NCBI GenBank assembly: GCA_029942215.1
Contig: JAOZTM010000003.1
Coordinates: 1 to 14,700, forward strand
DNA: 14,700 nucleotides
Reading direction: 5' to 3'
DNA from: Metamycoplasmataceae bacterium
GTDB taxonomy: Bacteria > Bacillota_I > Bacilli_A > Mycoplasmatales > Metamycoplasmataceae
Every line of letters starts with the position of its first letter. Position 1 is the first letter of the stretch. The position numbers and the translations under genes are program-made. The notes under the pieces are model-generated. The model saw only the letters and a list, made by a program, of their open reading frames with translations. It did no database searches and had not been told where the DNA came from. Below, in pieces: positions 1-12,200 of the stretch.

Positions 1-156
1 AATGAATGATGTAAGGAACAATGCAAAAACAGCAGTTATTCCGATTCCGAATAAAAGCATTCAATGTCTGTATTGTGATTTTTCATTTTTTCATAGTTCT
101 TTAACAGTAGGAACTTTAGGAAGTTGCCCGCCGTTAAACATTTGTGGATTAATCAT
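1..156 (-). CDS. Membrane protein of unknown function, N-terminal 52 residues (3' end outside window)
   Basis: The frame starts at ATG (154-156) and is still open at position 1. The N-terminus MINPQMFNGGQLPKVPTVKE is polar, followed by a Lys/Arg-containing stretch (residues about 19-31) and then a hydrophobic segment from about residue 32 (WMLLFGIGITAVFALFLTSF) that should be a first transmembrane helix. The charged tail before the helix suggests the N-terminus stays in the cytoplasm. Both tryptophans (codons at 91-93 and 61-63) are UGA, as in the upstream gene. The start is chosen because AAGAGG lies four bases upstream (161-166); the next in-frame ATG, six codons in, lacks this. It lies 78 bases downstream of the giant gene, behind that gene's terminator and with its own likely promoter. 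Too little is visible to name a family. A plus-strand reading of the same bases (2-184) is a shadow. Confidence 0.8.
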
Positions 157-160
157 GAAA

Positions 161-166
161 CCTCTT
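161..166 (-). promoter_or_regulatory. Ribosome binding site of the downstream membrane-protein gene
   Basis: The minus strand reads AAGAGG, then TTTC, then ATG at 156. The purine-rich run with four-base spacing fixes the start at 154-156 rather than the internal ATG at 139-141. Confidence 0.7.
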
Positions 167-175
167 TTCCTATCT

Positions 176-204
176 ATTATATAAAAAAACAACAACTTTT
201 CCAA
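176..204 (-). promoter_or_regulatory. Probable sigma-70-type promoter for the downstream membrane-protein gene
   Basis: The minus strand has a perfect TATAAT -10 hexamer at 176-181. Exactly 17 bases upstream is TTGGAA (199-204), which matches four of six positions of the consensus -35 TTGACA. Transcription would begin near 167-170, leaving a leader of roughly 11-14 bases that includes the AAGAGG ribosome binding site. The -35 lies in the loop and inner stem of the preceding gene's terminator. The -10 is convincing; the -35 is weaker, and AT-rich sequence produces TATAAT by chance. Confidence 0.6.
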
Positions 205-211
205 GTTGCTG
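183..211 (-). terminator. Rho-independent terminator of the giant gene
   Basis: On the minus strand, CAGCAACTT (203-211) can pair with AAGTTGTTG (190-198) over nine base pairs, one of them G-U, around the four-base loop GGAA. A run of seven T follows (183-189). The hairpin begins about 20 bases after the tandem TAA stops. On the plus strand the same stem is followed by a T-rich stretch (214-225), so weak termination in the other direction is also possible. Confidence 0.85.
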
Positions 212-234
212 AGTTTTATTTTATTAAAGGATTA

Positions 235-3200
235 TTATTTCTTAATACCTTTTAGTTTTTTCTTACGTTTGAATAGTGCTAGTAGTCCACCACCAATTAG
301 GGCAAGTCCTGCTCCAATTGATCCTAGTAGTATTCATAATTCTCCCATTGAAGTTACATCTGGGTTGGTAACTGTAATTGCTAACCCATTAATTCCATTT
401 TGAGTAACTATTGTACTATTGACCTTAGCAAGCATTGATTTGTTGAATGCATCTAAAGAATCAAAGTAAGCTTTCGCTTCAGGAGTTGCTGCCGGATCAG
501 TTGCTGCGACAACTTCCGCAATAGTAGTTGCGGCATCTATTACGCCAATGTATGCTAATTCAGCAGTTCCCATCTTATCAAAGACTCCTTGATCGAAATT
601 AGGATTTTGTTTGAAGTTAGCAGGGAAAGTCTCAATTGTAGAAACTTTAACTTCCGCTTTAGCAGCTGGGACAGTTGTTGCAACTAATGTTACTGGCTTT
701 TTGTCAATATCATTATATATAACTGAAGTAACATTATTTGAAAGTCCATTAGCAGATGCAGTATTATTAGAAGTTACGATTGACTGTACAACTCCGGTTC
801 CTCCATCTAACATAAATTGATCGTAGTATACTCCACCTGGCATGTATTCAGGATTTATAGGAGTAAACGCATCCGCTGCATCTGTGTCAAATGATCAAAT
901 ATCAGCAGGGTTTGTTAGATATGGTCCATCCATTTCATCATATGCAGATGCACCTAATAGTGCGATTCTTTGTTGAAGTGCTGATGAAGCCATTGTAGAC
1001 GGCATTGCACTCATTGAAGGTTTCGTTGAAACGTTTGCAGTTGTTGCAGCTGAATAACTGATGCCTTCGAATACAGGATGTAAATCTACATTTAAACGAG
1101 AAATTCCATTTGGAACAGCATGTCCAGCGGTTGTTCTTAGAAGACCATTTGTAAGCCTTGTTCTTGTTTTGAGCATTCTTCCGTCTGCAAATATTCTTTC
1201 TCTTGTAACCGTTTTATCACCAGAGGGAGAAGTAACCAGTGAAATGTAAATTATTTCGTTTTCAGTTGTAATTAATTTGACAGTTAAGTTATCTAAAGTA
1301 TAGTTTTCTGATAATCAAACATCTGTAATTGTGTCAATTGAATTCGTTTTGGTTGAAGAATATGTTACTCCAACTGGACCTGTTGAACCAATTGCATAAT
1401 CAAATCTTAATATTGAATCAACAAAGTCAATTGATGTAGATTGATCAAATCCAATACCTGTTTTAGAATCAGTATTTGTAACTGCAGTCTGTGTATGTCT
1501 AACAACTGCATCATTATTTGTTCCTACTGTTTCCATTGTAGGACCTTCAATTACTGAAGGGGTAGTTGTAAATGCATTCATAGCTGAATCAATATCAGAT
1601 GGACTTGTTATTACAGTATCATATCCGATACCTTTATCACCAACATCGAATAATCTATCACCATTCACATCATCGATTAAGTTATCTCATACGTAGTTTT
1701 CGAATGATTCGAATCCGTTGTTTGAAGAAACTAGTGATACGAATGGCATTTTTCAAGCTTCTGTCTTTGTTGTTGCATCAGCTTTGTTTTCATCATTAAG
1801 CATAGCTTCAAGCATTAATTGAGGTAATCTATCTGAAATTAATTGTTGAGCATTTGAATGAGTAACATCATTTGCCAACTCTTTAAATGAATCTGATTTC
1901 TCAACATCTTCAAGTTGTTGTTGTGATGGAGCTATTCCACCTTCGACAGTAGTTGTAGCAACCAAGTTAATAGCATCTCTTAATAACTCTGCTAATAATT
2001 CGTCTGCAGATTTAAGGTTATCAATTGTAAGTGTAGTTACTTTTGTAGCACCAAACTTGTCTCTTAAAGTTACTGTTAAATCTATTTCCTTTGCTGAGTC
2101 AGTAGGAGCTATAGATGTTACGTTAGAGATTGAAACTCCAATTTGATCAATTTCTGGATGTGTTGTTCCAATAGGACCAATAGTTACATCAGTCATATTT
2201 GTAGAACTTGTATGCACATCTCCAGGTGTTACAGGTGTACCATTGAATTCAAGTATTGCTGCTGCAGCGTCTAGAAGTTCATCTTGTGATTTCATTCCGT
2301 TAATTACATGTGTAAATACTTTTTGATTTCCAAAACTATCTTCCATAGTAACAGCGATAGTAATTTCTTTATCTGATGATGAAGGCGTTGTTGTAGCTTT
2401 AACATCAACGATTGTTGCACCTAATCTTTTTGCAGATGCAGAAGTTAATGCGATTTGTGATGTTAAAGTTGTATCTTTAGAAATTTCAATAGGAACAATT
2501 GCTGTACCTGTATATGAAATCGCATTATCAAGGTGGAATCTAGTATATGTTGAAGGATCAGTGAAATCAATATCTTTAGCAAGAATCATGCTTGAACTGA
2601 ATGTATCAGTAATTACATGTCCGTTTTGATCATCAACTGTTATTGTATATTCAATTGTAAATTCTTCATCAGAAACTTTATGGAATGTTCCAGGAACTAT
2701 AGCGAATGTTGTAAGAACAGGAACTGTCAATTTAGCATTATTTGTTTCCATTGTGAATCTAAACTGATCTTGATCTGGAGTTGTTCCCGTTAATGAAGCG
2801 TCAAGTAATTCTTGAACACTTGTCATAGTATTGATTCCTATAACTTCAATTGCAGGTGAGAACAATGGAGTATGCATTTCATTAATAAATTCTTGAAGAA
2901 CAGAATTGTCTAAGTGAAGTGCACCAGTGATATCTCTTTGAATTCCAGCAAATGAAATTTGAGTTGTTAAATCAACATCATCTAATCAATATTCAGTAGA
3001 ATCAATAATTGTATCTCCTCTAACTACATCAGTGTATTTACCAATTGAAACTCCATATTTCTCAAAGTCGAAATTACTATTATCAACGTATTTAGCTAAT
3101 TTATAAATATCTTCTTCATAAATTCCTGCTTCAGCTGATACATCTATTGTTGTTGGATTGTTAGCTTCAGCTAAATCTAATTGTTGGTTTGTTAATGTTT

Positions 3201-6200
3201 CAACAATTGAATCAATAGCAGTTGAAAGTGCTTGAACTGTTGTAGCTTTTGCTAGTTCAGTATTAAACATTGTTATACCGTTATCTCCTCCGTCAACTCC
3301 ATTAGATACAATGTCTTCAAAGAAGTGGTATTGTGAATCTCCTTTTTTACTATTTCCATTTGATGAAATTTCATCAAGTATTAATTGGTCAAAGAATGGT
3401 GAAACTACAACGTTATCGATGAACGCAATAATATTATTCTCGTTGAATGCTGTAGTTCAATCAACTGCATTGTTAAATGCATTTGTGAATTCAGCTTCAA
3501 TAAATGCTGGTAATGCTGCAAATTCAGTTGCAACATCTGTAATGTCTGTTGCATGAACTCTATCTGCAACTTCTTGATTAACATATATTCTTGAAGCTTC
3601 AAGAACAATAGGTTGGAATACGTCTAATAACATTTGATGTTTAATTGCAACACCATTTGTTGGATCAGCAATTATTGCAGCTTGTAAGTCTGAAATGAAT
3701 TGTGTTGTCATTTCGAACTGTACTGAATTATCTATCAACGTTTGATCAACAACATTCATTGAAAGGAAGTTTGCAAACATTCCTTCGAATTCTTCTAGTA
3801 ATAATACTTTTGCTTTGTTTTCTGTAATAGTATTAATTGATTCTTGATATTCAACTCCATTTGTCATATCGGCAGTTCAAACGTTAGTTTTTTCAGCTAG
3901 TAATTCAGCTTCTGTAAATGCTAATCCTAATTCATCAATTGATCTTTGAACTGTTCCCATTCTTGCGAATGTTAATGTTTTAGTAACAGTTGCAGTATTA
4001 TTTTGTAATAAATCATTACTGTTAGCATATGAGTAAGTTATTTCAACTTCAACAATAAGTGAAGAATCTTGTTTTGTAATCTTAGTAATTGAAATTTTAT
4101 CCATTTCTGCTAATTCAGGATTGCTTGTAATTGCTCAATTATTTTCATCACCAATTTCATTATTAAGAACATTTAATGTTAATTCATCTAGTGAACCTGT
4201 GTAGTTATATGTAGTCTCAACATTAGCGACCTTGTTAAATATGATTTCTTTTTCATAGTTATCGAAGTTATTTAAAGTTACTATTACAGGCGCTGGTGCA
4301 ATAACTCCATTTGAATCTCTGAACATAATTTGTAATTCAGTAGTTGTTGAATACATATCAGCTGGATTAACAACTTTAATGTCATCAACAGTCAGGTTTG
4401 GTCCCCCACTTTGCAATGTAGCACCAACAGATGCTAAGAACGTTAATTCGTCTTTGTATACAATATTTGAATCATTTTCAAATTGATATGGAGACGTCTG
4501 AGTATTTGTTAACTTAATGAATGATTCATAAGCATAGTTTGCAGGACTGTAAGCATCATCATTAAAGTTAAATTCATTGATCGCAGCTGTAAATGTATTA
4601 GCAATTGTTCTTGTTGCAGTACCTTTAGTTATTTTTAATTGAATATCAAAATTGTATGCTGCAGCAACTGGGTCATGAGCATATGTTGACGGAACAGTTT
4701 CAATTACCATTGTTTCTGTCGGATCAACAAAGTTTGCTATCACTTCAAATTGGGCACTATCAGGTTCAGTTGTTCCTAATTTTGCAAGCATATCTGCAAC
4801 ATCTGTATAGTTAGCTGAATCCTTAAGTATCAAGTTGGCAGGAAGGATTGCGTCTAAGATAGCTTGATTTATTGAAGAAGTTAAGTTCAGGTTTAAATCA
4901 ACTGTTCTTTTAGCTGATCCAAATACGATTCTTGCTTTAACAGGAATTGAAGTTAGATCTTTTTCACTTTCTAGAATTGTTGGATCGGTCTTACGAGCTC
5001 CATCAAAATACATTTCTAAAATTGTTATTCCGTTTAGTGCAAACAATGATGTTGTTTCATCAGGAGTAAGTGAAGTAATTTCAGTTGAATTTTCTGTTGG
5101 AGTTGAAACAAATCCTAAAGAATCATAAGTTGAAAGGTTGAGCATATTTTCTATATGATGTGTTGAAAGTTCATATTCTATCGCAGCAATAAACTTGTTT
5201 ATATTTGTGAATGAACCACCTAATTTTGATATTTCGGCATTGTATGAAGTTTCAAAATCTGAAGCAAATACTTTTTCAATATTTTGTTCATAAATAGCTA
5301 GAGCTGATGCATGTAAAGCATTTGTTGAATCAGCTATTCAAACATTCTTGAACGTTTCAAGAGTATTCGCATAGAATAGCGCTTTAATAGTATCCATTTT
5401 TGTAATATCATAATCAGCACTTGTTCATGAATCTCATGTATTGATTTTAGATAATACAGAATCTATAGTTGTTTCAATATCAATGAATACTTGAGATGCT
5501 TTCAATGAAGCAAGAGTTGTGAATCAATCTGTTGTTATTTCTGCAATAAGTTTATCTTTGATAACTTCATCTCTAATTTCAAATGTTTTTGTTGTCATTA
5601 GGTTTAATATTGTCAAGGTCGGGTCAGCAGATAATTCTGTAACCAGGCTTGCTATATAAGTGTCATCAACTTTATTTTCGATAATTCCACGTAATTCTGT
5701 GGCTGTCATAACTGGTGAATTATTTGAAACAAGTGAATCAAGATTCGTAATGAATGTTTCTTCTACTCATTTTTCGAATCTTTCTTTAACGACATTGTCA
5801 AATGTAGTTTGATCTTTATTCTGAATATCGAAGTCATTACCTGCAACTGCTGGCAAGAATGTTCCTGGTGCATTAGGATCTTCAATTTTAGGAGATCAAG
5901 TTACATCAAGTCCAAGTTGAACAGTTGTTAATCCATTACCAAAGTTTAGGATAGCTTCATCATGTGAACCTCAGTTTTCGAATGCAATTTGTAAAGGAAG
6001 AGTTATTGTTTCTGCATATCCGTTATTATCGTCATATGCAATTTCAAAGTAAACATTAACGAACTTACCATTACGTGATGGATCTTTAGTAGGATCTGCT
6101 GAACCGGCAGTTACTAACTGAACTTTATCTAAGTTATTCATTCAATCTTGATTGATTAAGTAATCTGTTTCACTAGTCATTAATGAGTTAGCGATTGAAT

Positions 6201-9200
6201 CTGTTATTTGAGTCTGATCCGCTGTACCTGAGTAATCAATAAATGTTGAAGTAATACCATTTCTAACAGCTTCAATAGCTTCTTTTGCTGCTGAAGTAAA
6301 TCCTGTAATAGTTTTGTAGTCAAATGTATATGTAACAGGTGCTGAAACATAACCGTTAGAATCTACAAACGTAATTGATAAATCGATTGTTTCGTCGTAT
6401 TTTGTAACGTTAGGTGTAACAACTGTTATATCTTTAACTTGTACGCTGTACATTGAAGTACTTAGAGTTGAGTTTAATGAAATATCATTTGCAAATGTGG
6501 CGATATTATCTTCAATTGAAATAGGTGTTTTGTTTAATGTATTAACTATTAAATCACTTATAAGAACATCTGATTGTGTAAGGTCGAATCCACGCCCTAT
6601 TTGTCTTTGTACATCTAAGAATGTTTTACTTACTTCACCAATATGAAGAACTGCATCGAAATGAATTAGATTTGAATCTATAGCGTCATCAACAACATTT
6701 AGAAGTTCTCAATAAACATCTTGTGTTGTAGCTGTTGAAGGATCAAATGTTGTTGGATCAGCAGTTGCTCAACCAATAATTTCAATTCCTTTATTATCGA
6801 TAATTCCTATTTGTTGTGCTAATGCCAATTTCTCTGCATCACTTGTTCTAAGTACTTCATCTGCTTTTTGTCACAGTTCTTTATCTAAGAATTGCAGATC
6901 ATCAACTGTTATAATATCAGCAAGATTTTCGTTGATTGATTTTGGATAAGTTATTGAAGCATCTTGTGTCACTGTTTGACCATTAATTGAAAGTTCCATA
7001 ACAACATCAATTACTGAAAGATTTGGATTAACTTTTGTTATATCAGTTGAATCATGAGGAGTTTTTAATGCGCTTATTGATGAAGAATCAAGTGCATAAG
7101 TAACATTCGCATCATGTGGAAGTTTTATATTATTGTATTCATCTTCAATGTATGTTAATTCTGAGATTGTAGAACCAGTTGCTGGTAAACTTGCATCTGT
7201 TGTTGTTGGAAGTAATGCCACAACTTTTTGAGCTTCTTTTAAGATTGCTGATGTTGTTGAATCTGCAAATTGAATTGAAGCCAAGGTAAATTCGCCAGTT
7301 ATTGGTTTTGCTGGATCAAGTGGGTTATCTGTTGAAATAGTAACAACAATATCAACTACGTCTGATAGATTGTCGTATACATCTGTAGTTCCTGGCTTGA
7401 ATATTTGAACATTACTAATCGCAACTTGAGGATCAACTAGTGAATAATCTAGTTCAACTCTATCAGTATCTGATGAATCAAATAACGCTAATGGATAAAG
7501 ATCTACTAGGTTTTGTCTTACAGAAATCATTGATCCAGTTACGTCATTAATTAATTTCTGTTGAATAACATCAGCAAATTCAATATTTACTGTCTTAGAA
7601 TAAACAGAAGGTGTTGAGTTAGCATGTGTGAATGTTAATTCAGTAATAACGTTGTTTGCGATATTCCCTGATGAAGGTACTGAGTATTGAACATCAGTTA
7701 CTTCTAAATCAGAAATATCAATATTAGGTGTTGCAATTATTGAGTCTTTAATACTTTGATCTCAATTTCTCGTGAATGTAGCATCAAAGTTTGTAGCAGT
7801 CATAGTAGCAGCCGGATAAATTGTTAAGTCTATTGAAGAACCTGGAACAATTGAATTCAGTGCTGGTAATTTATCTAAAATGTTTTCAACATAAGACTTA
7901 GCAAATCCAAGTTGTACAGGAATCACTTTTGTTGAATCTCCTAATCTAATAGTTACATTAACAGTAGGGTTTAACATTGTAGCATCAAATGATGTAGCGT
8001 CGTATTCAACAAGAATATTGTTTGAATCTGCTGGAACATTCGCTGTATTCACTGTATTTGTAGTTGTGTGTGTTGCGTTTTGAATATTGTTATTTAATGT
8101 ATCAAGAATTGTTTTGAAGTTTGCTCCACCAGTAACTGTGAAGTTAGTGATATCAAGTTCGTCTTGTCCAGGCACAAATGATCCTGATGTGTAATTTGAA
8201 CTTGTAGAAATATTAAAGTTTTCAAGTATTACATCATTTAGAGATTTTGTAAATGGAACACTTATAGCAATATCTCTATCTGCTGAACCTAAGTGAATTG
8301 TTGCAGTATAATCAACTGTTTTTTGATCTTCATTTGGAGCAGATAGAACTGGAACTATGTCAGTGATAGACATATTTGGAGTTACTTCAGATCCTGATAG
8401 TGTTGTATTTAAAGTTAAATTATCAACTTGAGCAACTAATAACATCATTGGATCTACAATTAAGTTAGTATCTGTTAATTGACTTAGGAAATATTTATCT
8501 CTTGATTCCGCAAATGAGTAATCAACATTTAATGTCAATTCTCTATCAACACCATTTATAGATTTAGTTAATTTAAGAACGAATACAACATCAGTATCAG
8601 ATTCAAGTGCTGGTAGCATTGTTACAGATGTAATTGTTGCACCTGTTACTGAAGCTGGTAATGCAAATAAGTCTTTTTCTGTTCCTGTAATGTCATATAT
8701 ATCTGAATTATCAGCGTCTGAATATGGATGAGAACTTGTTAGAGTTCCTATCATTACATCAGCAGCTGTTAAATTAGTATACTCTGCATCAGCATGAGTA
8801 ATATTAAAGCTGAATGGGATACCTGTATATGTAGCTGTTGCAGTTCCTAAAGAAACTTCGACATCAGCTGTAGCATCTTTTGTTGGATCAGATGGCATCA
8901 CATAATTAGAAACATTAGATACCGTTACACCTTCTGGAAGTGTCATGAAATCTGATGGAGATAGTGTTGTTGGTGCATCTTTAGTTAACAATCCTGCTTG
9001 AGGAGTTATTAGACCTTTATTAACTGTGTCAACTATACCTTGGTTATATGAACCTTTGACGAATGTAACTCCTGTTTCATGGAATATCTTAGGTGTTGAA
9101 CCTGAAACTGAAACTTCGAATGTAATATCAACCGATGCTGAATCTGCATCAAATCCATTTGGATATGAAATATTTACAACTAAGTTTGATAATGGAGAAG

Positions 9201-12200
9201 TTCCGAATTTAACCATTGTAGTATCGAACAATGCACTTGTTGGTGCATAATTATCAATTAAGTATTGAGCATCGATAACAACATCAGAGTCTGAAAGAGC
9301 ATTGAATATATCTAATTCTGCTGAACTAGCTCAATTTAATCTCATTACTATTTCTCTTGATTTACCAGTTGATGTTTCTTCTAATTTCAGAACAACATCA
9401 CCACTCTTATTAGCTTCGTCAATTGGACCCATTGCTCAACGAACATCTGTTATAGCATATCCTTGAACATCTACTCCTTGGATTTGATTTGGCAATTCGA
9501 AGTTAGCTAGCACTGGTAGTGCTGGTGCATGACCTGGAATTATTCCAGTTACTGAATCTGCAAGAATATGTGTAATATCGTTAGATGAAATAGCATCGAA
9601 GATACCTGCATCAATTTCAGTTTCAAATTCTAGAACTTTTTGAATCTTAACTGATTCATGTTCAAGATCAATTGTTAATTCTAATGTTACGTCTTTACTT
9701 GCAGTTGAGAATGTTCCTTGAACAACTTCAATAGCAGAAATGTTAGCATTAGCTCCACCTGTTACTGATACATCTTTTTCGAATAAGAATGGATCTGCAT
9801 CAAATGTAAATGGCATTACTCCTTTTTCAGGACCACTGATTGAAGGATCTCTGACAATGTGTGTTGCAGTAATACCTTCTAATAGTTTAAGCGCATATTC
9901 ATTATTGAATGTCACTGTTTTTTGGATTGTTTTTCTTGAAGTTCCAATTGCAATTTCAATATCATAAACAACTGTTTTTGATGAAGGCGTAAATATTGGG
10001 TTTGTAACAAATAGTATTGAAACTCCTGTTACGTCTGCATTTTGAGTTGAAATCAATGACATATCATTATCGATAGCTTGTCCAATAACAATCTCTTGAG
10101 ATGTTTGTGGATATGAAGCTGTCAATGAATGAGATAGAGATATATTGCTTTCATCTATGTTTGCAAGTATTTGCTCATTAATTGTTTTAGCAAAATTCAC
10201 TGGAATACTAATTGTTCTTGTGGCTGTACCCATTTCTAAGTCGAATGAGATATTTGCGTTATATACATCAGCATTTGTTGTTTGATCAACTGTTATTGAT
10301 GAAATTACAACATCAGGATTACTGAATGTTAGGCCCTTCATAGTAGTAGAATCTAATGTAACACCAGCATCAATTATTGATTGTGGAACATTCAAGTCTG
10401 CAGATGTAATATTATTCAATGTATTTTGGTTGATTGAGTTTGCAAATGTAAAGTTGATTGCGTTATCTGACTTAGTTGCTTTCCCGAGTCCAGTAGATAG
10501 AATCATTGGAATCGTTGTTGCATCTTTATCAATTGCTCCATTAACTGAAACAGCATTTACCACAACACCTGTATGTAATGAGATGATAGATGAAGTATTC
10601 AATACATGAGGCACTCCACTTGCGTTAGTTTCAATATCGAAATCAGAATCAGATAGATTTTCTAAGATAAATTCATTTTCTGACATTGCGAATGTGATTT
10701 CTTTTCTAAGAACAGTTTTTTCTTGTCCAATTATTACAGAGATTTCATAGAATGATTTATTGTCATCTTCGTCTCCTGTAACTTTTGTTATTGAAGAAAT
10801 TGTTGCTCCAGTAGTATCTCTACCATTAGCTAATGTAGGTGATATAGTGAATTCACTAATGCTTTTATCTCAGTTAGCTTTTGGATACTGGTCTAGAATA
10901 ATTTGACCAACAGTTACGTCTCCACCATTCATTGAACCAAGAAGATCGAAGTTATATGAATTTAAGAAAGTTGAATCTACAACTACATCTCTTGACGCTG
11001 TTCCTAATTCTAAGTGAAGTGTTAGTTCTGAATCTGTATCGTCATGTGAATTAACTTTTGAAGTTATAGAAGTAACCTGTGTCCCAATACTCTTTGAGTT
11101 AGTAATAGAAACTTCAGGATTAAATGCGCTATCCATTATTCCATCCAATGGTGCATTCATGTTTGTGATTGATGAAGGAATAACAAAGTCTGCTTGAATT
11201 AATGAGTTCAAGATTTCTTGGTTTATTGACATAGGGAATTGAATATCAGCAGTAAACTCTTTTGTTGCAGCACCAAGTGTTACAAAGAATTTATAAGTTG
11301 CATGATCAGCGTTTTTATCAAATCTATTAAGTGATAAATCAAGACCTGTTGCAGGATCAATTAGAACTCCACGTATTCCATCAACTGTTTCTTGGACACC
11401 AGCATGATTGAACAATCCTTCTAGATCTCCCATTGAGATTGTTTGTGTAGGACCATTATCGATAGTGTTTGTTAAAGTAACATTTGTTTCATCGATATTA
11501 TCTAATATATTTTCATTTACTGATTTATTAAATAGTACTGACTTAGCTATTGTTCTTGTCTCTTCGTTTGGAAGACCATCAAATATAACTAATTGAATAT
11601 CATAAGGTACTGTATGATCATCATTATTAAATGTTGATGCATCAACTGGAGAAACAAGTTTAATTTCAACAAGTCCAATATCAAGTATTCATTGAGCAAT
11701 CTCAAAGTCTGATGCTTGCATTCCTATGTTAGCAATTTCATGTTCGTCTGTAGTTGCTAGTGCCATTATTTTTGTTATGTCTTTAGCTGATACTAATGAT
11801 AAAGCAAGTTTTTCAGCTTTAACGTTGAATTTCTGGTTTCATGTAAATGTCTTAGTTGCAAGACCAATAGAAACTTCCATTGTCATATCTGCAGCTTGTC
11901 TATCAGCATCAACATTTACATATCCTAATTTATCAATGTTTGTTGAAGGTGGTTTAGTTGACATGTTTGATGTCAAGATAGTACCTGGTGCAAGTGTTGC
12001 CATGATTGTTGGATCAATAGCGAAATCATCAATCGTATATGAATCAAGAAGTTTTTGATTTATTGATTTAGGGAATGAGTGTGAAACTCTTATAACATTT
12101 GAAGCTGATAAGTATGAAACTTCAATATCAAATTCGTGATCTAATTGATCGCTACCTGGAGCTTTAACGTATTGAACGTCAATATTAACCAAATTAGCGA

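Noticed and set aside
271..360. LPxTG-type sortase signal at the C-terminus
   Set aside because: The hydrophobic segment and basic tail fit the pattern, but no LPxTG-like pentapeptide precedes them, and a wall-less cell would not need one. Treated as a plain membrane anchor.
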